DNA from: Acestrorhynchus altus
Lineage: Eukaryota; Chordata; Actinopteri; Characiformes; Acestrorhynchidae
Reading direction: 5' to 3'
Assembly (NCBI GenBank): GCA_034509495.1
Contig: CM067513.1
Location: 16,948,047 to 17,012,046, forward strand
DNA length: 64,000 nt
The notes below the pieces were generated by a model. It made no database searches, was not told where the DNA came from, and saw only the letters and a list, made by a program, of their open reading frames with translations. Position numbers and translations under genes: made by a program. Position 1 is the stretch's first letter. Every line of letters begins with the position of its first letter. Of this stretch, positions 48,701 to 58,600 are shown in pieces.

Positions 48701-51700
48701 CCAAAGGTCCTGTGCTTTTACTGGTCAAAAGTGAAAGGGTGTTGCCAGTACTACTCAGCAGTATTTAATGTCTACTTCTGTGTATATGATAATGCAGTTT
48801 TGTAGATTATACAAATTCAGCCTTTGAACTTGTTGACCCTATTGTTCCGCACAACAGTGAAGAGCTCTGTCTGCCGCACAGCTGGAGGAAAGAAACGTGG
48901 AACAATGTGATACGCTCACCAGCAGAACAAGGCTTTCCATAGCAGAGCCACAGTCTGATGAAGGAAACCAGTGTTGAGTCAGGATGGCTGCTGCCTCTGA
49001 ATGCCACGAGTGGGCCTGGGGGCATCTTAATTCGGCATTGTTAGAGGTCTAGAACACAACAGCCAGTGCCAATCATTCACTCTCAGCGTGGAACTTCGGA
49101 ATGTGGCGAGGAGATTGGAAGCTCACTCTGTGGAGCTCAAACACAGAGACATTTGTTTTTTTTGGGTGGAGGCCAAGGTTTTAACATGCTGAACATTCTG
49201 AAGCTGTTTAATGTGGTTAAATAGAGGAAACCATGTTGTTCTCATTGTAGACCTGCTTATTCTTACTATCTTTATCTTTTAAACATTCTCATTCCCAGGC
49301 CTTCAGTACCATAAATTTGCAACATAGACATTAGTTTCATCATTAAATAATTATTAAATAATTAACAGTAGTTACCGAATAATAAGCCTTGGGAGGACAC
49401 ACAGCTTCAACTGTCTGCTGAAACTTGGTTGTTTCTCGTCAGTGATGGGATTAGAGAAACAAATAGGACCAAGTTTAGGATTAGGTTGAAGTTTAGGGTT
49501 GAGGTTGAAGTTACGGTCAGGAGGTAGAGGAGGTAGAGGAAATTAAAGTAATTAATGAAGCTATGATATGTCCTGTATTGTGGTTACTGTACTTTAATTG
49601 TCTTGATTGCTTGTTATTTCACAGGCATTGCTCATTAATTCATGCTTGTAGTTTGTATGCAAATATATTGCATAAATTATCTCCTGGAATATCTGAGACA
49701 TCAAAGTGAGCACATTTCTGTGTTTTGGAGACGTGACAACAGCAGCCTACAGGCTCCAGAGGCTCTACGTCAGCATATTTAACGATTTTTCTTACATATT
49801 TATTAGTTAGTGTTGCCTTGTTTACAACCATTCTATTAGTGTCACTCTTCTGTTTGATGTGTATTAATCCCTTAAACTATAGACATATTATTCACTTGGT
49901 AAGAAGACTTGCTATCAGATAGATTTAGTCCTAACAATATGAGATGTGGTAGCCTTTACATTATCTAATGTAATATAGTGTCATTTTTAGGGTACCAAAA
50001 TGGTTCATACAACTCCAAACTCCAGGAAAAGCCTCCGAGTGGCTCAGTGGTCTAATGTGCTAGCACTGTGATCTGAGGATTAAGCTGCTTGCCATTGGCA
50101 ATGAGAGTCTGAGAGATCAGGATTGAACATGCTCTCCCACGCGGTACTCACATTACACCCAGTAAGATGCTGGCCGGCATAGAGCTCGGACCCGGCTGTC
50201 TGAGCACATTGGCTGCCCAGCAATGACACAATGGTGTCTGGAGGAAATATGTCCTGCTCTTCACCCTCCTAGTGTTGGGAGCATTGCATGTAATAGGGTA
50301 GAGTCTTAATGGTGTTGGTAATTGGCAATTGTATCTTCATATAACAAGAAAAAATGAAGATATGAAGATAAATGCAGCGCCAGACTCATCCCATTTTGGG
50401 AATTTTTGCATGTGCATGCAAATGACTTTTGGATCACATTTATATCAACCTCCCTCTTCTTTCTATTTGGGCTGTTTACATCAAACATTAACTAGTGTGG
50501 TATTTCAAGGCAGTACCTTTGACGCAAGCTTACAGTGATGTTTAAGATAACATTTATCTGGAACCAATCATGGTTTGGCTCCTGAGGCTTAACTAAACTT
50601 TTTAGCCAGCACTCAAAAAAAATCTAATGTTTTTAAAAGTTTTGAGTGGCATAGCGGGATAATGTGCCACCACTATGACCCCTAGATCATTGAATCCAGG
50701 TTCATGCTGCTTACCATCGGCATTTGGGGTCCAGAGGGAGAGAAATTGGCCTGCTCTCCCTCCGGGGATGGGGGGGAAGGAAGATGTAAGTGTGCTGCTG
50801 GTCGGCGCAGGCGTCTGCCGACCATTGTGTCAGAGGTGGTAGGCATCCGTCATGATATTATATGGAGGTAACATGTCAACAATCTCTCCCCCTGGCACCG
50901 GGAGCAGTCACGTGAAGAGGGGAGGCAACTTAGGGGGATGGGTATTTGGCATGTCTAATTTAGTAGGGGGCAAAAAGTGAAAAATTGCATAAAAAATAAA
51001 ATAAAACAAAGGCTTGAAGCCTTCAGTAACCACACCAAAACTAATGAGTACAGTATGTAGCAAGGTCTGACTAATCTTTTTATTACCAATAAAAGCTGTA
51101 AATAGTTCTGATAACTGCTCTGTGTGGGTGGAATGGCCCTCCCTTGGCTCCCGTTCCTCAGCAGGACAGTGAGGTGTCTGTCTGCTAACTGATGTAACAG
51201 AACTGGCAGTTAGTGGTCTCCTCCAAGGTCATTCAGCTGTTCAGTAATCTTGTGTTTGCTGCAGTTCATAAAGATATGGAGTTAAGGTTGATGTGACTAG
51301 AGATAAGAAGCAAATAATCTTGGACTAAGTTGCCATAACATGACTGAATCACCATCGTTCTTATTAGTCTAGGCTCTAGGGTCTAAGGTCAATCATTGAT
51401 GTTGGAAACGGGTCCTGACAGATTTATTGAATGTTGCTTTTTGATGCTTTACTGATATGTTTTCAAGCTTCAAGGGTTGTCATTTCTCAGTAATCAACTT
51501 ATGTATCCTCTCTTAATTGCAAACCTATATAAAAAAATCTCAAAATCTTATCATTATTTACATTTACATTTACAGAATTTAGCAGACACTCTCATCTAGA
51601 GTGACTTACATAAACGCTTTGCGGTTCACTTACCCTTAGCTAGTTTGTAGAGACTACAATCCAGAGATACCTAGATGCTGCCAAATACAAATGTCAGAAT

Positions 51701-54700
51701 GGAGACCGTGATACCCCATGCTCAACATATTACCCATTATCACACAAATCACGGTATGATTCTAAGCCTTTAATGAGTTAAATACTCTTCAGTTGACGTT
51801 TAAAGACAGCAAGTGACAACATCGTTCAGACATCCAGGGTTTGTTTCCACCCCTTTGTTGCCAGGACAGTAAAGAGTCTGGATGCTTCTCTGAGCTGTAC
51901 TTGATTCTCGAAGGGCTCTTGGTACTGCTGTGGTTTTGACTGTGGAGTCAAGATGGAGGGGCTGGCCCATTTTTGGCTTTGTAGGCCAGCATCAAGGTTT
52001 CAGATCTGATGTTTAACTACAGCTGGAAGGGCCCGAGGGTACACATAGGAAGGCCAGCCAGAAGGGAGTTTCAGAAGTCAAGTCTTGAAATGACAAGAGA
52101 CTGAATGAGCACCTGAGTGGCCTCCCTAGAGAGAAAAGGTCGAATTAGTAATTAGGTGGGAGACTAATTGAGATATTCCTAAGGTGGAGTAGGTCTGGTG
52201 AGCAGGTGATAACTACATTGCATTACAATCTCTGTAAAGCATGCGGTTTATAAATTCATTGTGAGTGAAACTTTGGATACAAAACCATCATTTGTGCTTT
52301 TTAATCTGTGAATCCATAAGATAGATATTATCTCATATTATTATGGGCCGGCTAATACATTAGGCAGTCGGGTCCAAGTATACATGACAGGTGGGGTAAA
52401 ATGATCCTGGCGTCTGTCAGTAATCCTAAAGCTGTAGTAGCCTCACGTTTCACAGTGTCTATAAAGGGATATTACAGTATTGCACATGGTGCCTGGTCAT
52501 CCTTCCAGTACTTTTGGGATATACTGTGATATATGCTCATTCAAGATGTCTTTTGTTTTCCTCCTCTCTGTAGATACTGTTTTGTGGTTGCCCTGGGTTA
52601 CCTCATGCTCTGCCAGATCACCAGGGTCTATGTATTCGAGTATGGCATGTACTCGGCAGACTTCACTGGGTAAGTTCTTCCAACGCTGCACCTTAGTTCA
52701 CAGTGATCAAACGATTTCCACTTCTCTTGGAGGAGGTTCCAACAGTGTTCAAACCATCAGAGTACAGTGCACAAACATAAGCAGCAATTTGTTGCTTTTG
52801 TTCTTTTCTGGCCTTTGAAGTGAACACCTGATATGGTTAAATACGAAAGACAAAACAACGTGAATTTACTCCCAGACTGTGTAATTGGCCTTTGTGGTCA
52901 TTGTTGCTCGAGTTACAATTACATGTGTTTACAAAGTTACATTGTTGCTTAAGTTACAATTTGTGGCCTGTGTTTTGCAGAACAGTCCATCACATTTATA
53001 TTTATGGCTTACGAGGTTACTCATATTACCGAGGTGGGCCAGAGAGTAGTGTTAGAATTTTGCCCCAGGATTCTTATTGGTGTTGCCCAGACTGGGAATC
53101 AAACCCCACTCTCCCTCATGGTGTGGTGGCTCACTGGTGGTCTTATCTGTTGCACCACACCAGCCATTTATCTCAATTGCTCCCCCAGTTTGGCATTATT
53201 AATTACCCAGTCTCATTCAATAAGTCAATAAGCCAGTGCCTCTTTTCAAACGGCCTTCGTCACTGCAGGACAGCTCTGATACAAAGACTGACAGTCTGTG
53301 CCAGCCATCCTGTGGAGCATGGTCAATTTTACTCTCTTAAACTCTAAGCAGCATGACCCGGGATACAAACCAGAGTGCTAGCTCATTAGATCATTGAGCC
53401 ACTTGGAGCCCAATGCAAAGTAAGAGTACATTCATTAAATTATTAATAGTTATTAATTTTTTAGGAGATGTTTCTGAGAAAAGGAAAATAAGTGGAAAGA
53501 GCAATGTCCAAAACTAGAATTCTAAAATTATGAGACTCAATCATGCAAGACCAAAAAAACAACCCCTTTGAGATAAATAGTTCTTTCATTTTTGAGAGAT
53601 ACTAGTGCGTCTGAAAAAAATGAATATCATTAAAAAGATAGAAGAATAGCTTATAGCTCATGAAAACCAAAAAATGAAGAGGATACTAATCACAGTATCA
53701 ACTTTAAAACAAAAAGCTTGAAATATATCACCTTAAATGTAATGAATATAAAATATAACTGTTTAGTTTTGTAATGAATTGATCAAAAACCTTTTTCAAA
53801 GTAGTCAATTTTTTTGAGATGCATTAGTAGTAAAATAGACTATGGTTTGGGAATCTGAATGAAGGTGATTAAGAAGCTTTTATTTAGAAAATAAAATAAA
53901 TTACAACATTTGCAAATCAATCAATCAAGTATTTACAATTGCATTTAGGTTGAATTGGATGGTGAGATGCAGTTCATAAAAAGTATCCTGAAAGAAAGGT
54001 GAAGGAATACTGAAATAGCTAATATTGTATTAAGCTGTAATTTGTAAAATAAAGTAATTTTGTTTGTAATTTTCAGTTATATATGTGTTTTTTTGCAAAT
54101 ATTCACTTATTTTGAATTTGATGTCTGCAACACATTCCAAAAACGTTGAGATGGGGGCACGTTTACCACTGTTTCCTTTTAACAGCACTTAATAAGTGTT
54201 TGGGAACTGAGGACACTAATTGGTGAAGCTTTGTAGGTGGAATTTTCCCATTCCTGCTTGATGTACAACTTGGAATTGGGGTTGTACTGAAAAAAATGTA
54301 TTTAATGACTGCATGTCAAATAAGTGATGGGTGTGACATTTGCAGTCAGATATGTGTTTTAGGACATTTATCCTGAATACACAGATCTGCACCCAGGACT
54401 TATTTTATGCTCGTTTGGGGAGGGGCTCAATATTGCTGGTTTGCTTTCACACAGAACAATTCCATTTGAACTGTGGATTCATTGTTTTGCGCGTGTTGCA
54501 ACTTTTTTGCATGCATTTGTGCAGAATGGTAGGCCTTAGATTCATCTTTTTCGCTTTTCTTTATTGTTCTTGGATACAAAAACTCAAACCTGAAGAGCAG
54601 CGGTGAGCTTTCTGGTGTCATGGCAAACAAGGAGGTGTTCCTGTAACTGAAGGCTTTAGCATGCAAGCATTATGTCAAAGCAGTCACAAAACACGTGGCA

Positions 54701-55550
54701 CTGAGTATGTATAATTCCACACTAGTAGCAGACTGAGTCCACTTCAAGTGAACCTCAGACCACTGATTTGAGGAAGACCAGAGGTCAGTTTGTTGGACTG
54801 CTCTTGGGCTCCTGGGCTCAGAAACAGCTTTCAAACTTGAGCAAATATAGTGAACTCTCAGTGAAAGTGCACCGGAGTCAAGAGGAAGAAATCCTAATGT
54901 GGAAATGCCCTAAAAAGACTGTAAACCAACTGAAGGAACTTTGTGACTTTGCCTGAAGCTTGCATTTGTCCAATAGGTTGATTTTCAGACCAATTCCTTT
55001 CCTCCTGACTTCGCTATTGACTGTAGTGTATCTTTGCCCCAGGACATCCAGGATCCATTTAAATGCTAAAAAAAGGCCCTGAAGTCTCAGTTGATAAAGC
55101 CAAGATGTGAACTTCATGCTCCGCCAAGCATCAATTTAAATGGATAGCTCTATATTGTATGTATAGCCAAAGCCTTCACACTCCAACTCAACGTAATCTT
55201 AAAAGAAGCAAACATAAAACACTTGACTGCACTCAGTAAAGAATTCCTTATTTGGAAATATCAACAGTCCTCACACTGTGAAAGAACCTGGACTAAAGTG
55301 CAGCTTCATCATGTATACTGTCCATCTTCCCTAAAACCTTGTGTCCACATTCATACTTCTCCAAATCGACTGGCTTTATGGCAAGGACACAAGCATGACT
55401 GTACCTTTTAAAGAAGTGGAATGTTAATGAGGAAGGCTTGGAGCTGAGTGAATTTCATGCTTGTTGAAGGAGTGTAACGGGTGTGTGGACGATGTGTAGC
55501 AGGATGAATAATGGATGATGGCTTTGATAGAGCTGAAAGCAGGGGTTAGA

Positions 55551-55626
<76 letters not shown>

Positions 55627-58600
55627 GAGAGAGATACTCTCATCCCCCAGGCACTGGAGGAGTGCTACCATCAAGAGACAGGTGAGATGAGGCTTCCTGA
55701 GATGATGAAGTGGAAAGTTTGACCTCAGTAGTTCTGAGTTCTCAGTAGATTTGCCTGAAGACTGACTGGGATTTTGCTTAGTCAGAATACTGGTTTATTT
55801 ACGTCGTACTGGTCAGATGGCGAGCGTTAAAGGTATAATGCAGCAAAGAATTTACCTGATCAATCACTGATCACACATTCAGTGAGTCAGATAAGAAGTG
55901 TTGGATATCTGATGCTTCTTTAGTTTACAAAAGGAGATGCTCGGCTAAGGTTGCAAATAAACAGTGGAACTGGACTGTCACCAACTCATCTTTGTAAACA
56001 CATGTAAAATCACTTGGGAACCTAAATCCTAAAGTTTTCTTACTAATGTATTGTGGGCATGTATTCACTCTGATAGGATTAGGGAACTGAAAAGCCTAGT
56101 GTTTATTGGTAGTGTTGGTCTTGCGTCTCCCATTCTAAACCAAATAATTAAATATGACATATTGAACATGTCTTGGCTGAACTAACTGAGCAAACAAACA
56201 GCAACCGTGCGTTAAACTGCTGTTTATAATGGCAATATTATATTTTGTTCATATCATGCAACCTTAACTAGCTGTCAGAGAATGAAATCACACTTTCTAC
56301 TGAACCTGAAAATGAAGATCGCCTCATCATGTGTAGACTTCATGTAAAATGTTTTCTGTGTAGCTCTGTAAAATGGTTCTTTGACTTGGAAAAACAGTGG
56401 AACACCTTGGATTCCATATAGAACCATCTATGGAAGGTTTTCTACTAGTTTGAAGAAACACCAGTGTTACTGAAAATTTCACCCACAGTGTGGGAGCTGG
56501 TGGTGTTCTTCTGATAGTAATGTCTGGCTGCCAGTGAATCTCAGAAAAAACTCTTTAGTGGTTAATTGAATTCACGTCACATGATGTAAGTGGAGATGAG
56601 AGACTGGGCTTGAAAAAGCCAGCATGCTAATACTGCGGTGGCAAATTTGGCAATTTTGACCTGCTAATGTAGCGGAAGAGAGGAGAGAGGAGGCATTTTT
56701 CCATAAAATGACACACTCATGATGTTCTGACGATCAATAGCCAGTCCTCCAGGACCCAGAGGAGCATGGAGAGAGGAGGCACACAACCCTCTGCCGTTGC
56801 TCCTCAGCAAGACTAAGAAACTTAATGAGCAGATTATTCGATGAGCTGATACTGTTGCATATCCTAACTGTCACACCAAAAAAAGTTATTTTTCAGTTTT
56901 TAATGTGAATATTGCAGATGTTCTCTATACTGTGTTAAAATGTCTTGTACCAAATGCTCCAGAATCACTTGGAATAACATCTTTTTACATTGACTTGAAA
57001 CCCTAGTTTCCCTTTCTGACCATTTTGGAGAGATGAGGTGACGACACTGAACCGTGGTCATTACTAAAGCACCCTTGAACAAGCCGTATTCAACAGTGTG
57101 CAGTAGACTAACTAACTACAGTTGGAGACAGCATGTTTAGCACCAAAGAGACATGAGCATTTTCCCACATACTGCATGAAAACCTGTGCCAGTAACACAT
57201 TTCTTTTGAGAATGTTTGTCTCTTTTTGATTTTGTCATACAGTGTTACATACAGTTCCCCTTCAGATCAGCTTTATGGGACAATTACACTACAAATTATG
57301 TCGACCTCTGATTGATTCACATTCTCTCTGCTGTTTCTCTCTCTTTTTCTTACACCTCCAAGGCCTATGATGGTAATCACACAGAAAATCACCAGCCTGG
57401 CATTTGAGATTCATGATGGTGAGTGACAGATTTACACTCCTCTTTATGTCGGAAAAGTTCTTCTCAGTGTCCTTTATGCTTTCAGACTACTCTTTAAAAC
57501 TCTTAAGATTGCAAATGGACAATTTGTCAGCAATGCATGACCTAGATTAGAGGTTCTCAACCATTTCTATATCATGTCCCACCTGCTTCTGACTAGAAAG
57601 CATAACGGCCCAAAAAACAATTTTTCAGGTAAACTGATATTTTTATATTAAACTGATAATGATTACTATTGCCTTTGCATCACTTCTGCATTTCTATTCA
57701 TGTGTATGTAATGTTTATCATGTGATGTTAATCATATCAAATGGTTAATCTCATGAATTTTTTATTCTATGTTTTTTCATTCAGTCTTTTGATTTAATGT
57801 GGTATTACTGGTCCATTATAGACTACTCTTGCCGAGCACTAGAGTGCTTCACAGCCCATTGGTGGTCCCCAGTCCACAGAAACGCTGGCCTAGATCTCTC
57901 TGTGATGAGATAAAAGGCAGTTACATTGCACATAGACAGTCCTTTATATCTAAGGCAGTGGGGCTGTTTTAAATCCACTGTGTTTGGGTCCACTATGTGC
58001 AAATTGTGTTGTTTTCAGTCTAGTTCCATTACGCCCTCATACGCTTGTTGCTGTTTCAGCACAGTTTGGTGCTACTTGCCTGTTGCATTCTCTGCTGAGC
58101 ATCATGGTTCACATAGGTGCCAAGTGTTCACTCCACTGATGTGCTTACTCAGCACTGCCTTGAGGTGATATAGAGGTGTCTTGTTTCTTGTTGAAAAGAA
58201 GTGCTGCCTCAAAGAACTGCTGGACAAAGCCCACACCTCACGACTTTTAGCTCACTTGATAGCCTGGCAGTGTCTTAGTAAACTGGATTTAATTATTAGA
58301 TGTCTGGAGGCATTACTGTTGTTTGCTGCACTGATTGAGTGCTTAATGATCAGGACTGGCAACATCTGGCTAGAATTGGAGTGACTGGCAAATCACATCC
58401 ACATTCTCTGCAGGTCTGTACAGCATTCTGAAGCTTCCATTGGAAATGGACGCAGAAGACCCAGCAGAGTGCCTCTGTTAACACTACATCAGATACAGTG
58501 CCTCACCTGGGCTTATAACATTAATAAGTGGACCCTTGAGGACTGATGTGGCATAGTCTCGTGAGTTATGGAACCAATTGTTTCTGGCTGATGGTAGGGT

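Noticed and set aside
50031..50060. tRNA gene
   Set aside because: Only the A-box-like head of a SINE is present; no cloverleaf with anticodon and acceptor stem can be drawn.
52892..53347. 151-codon plus-strand frame after exon 4
   Set aside because: It runs through two repeats, including a reversed SINE, and has no protein family resemblance.
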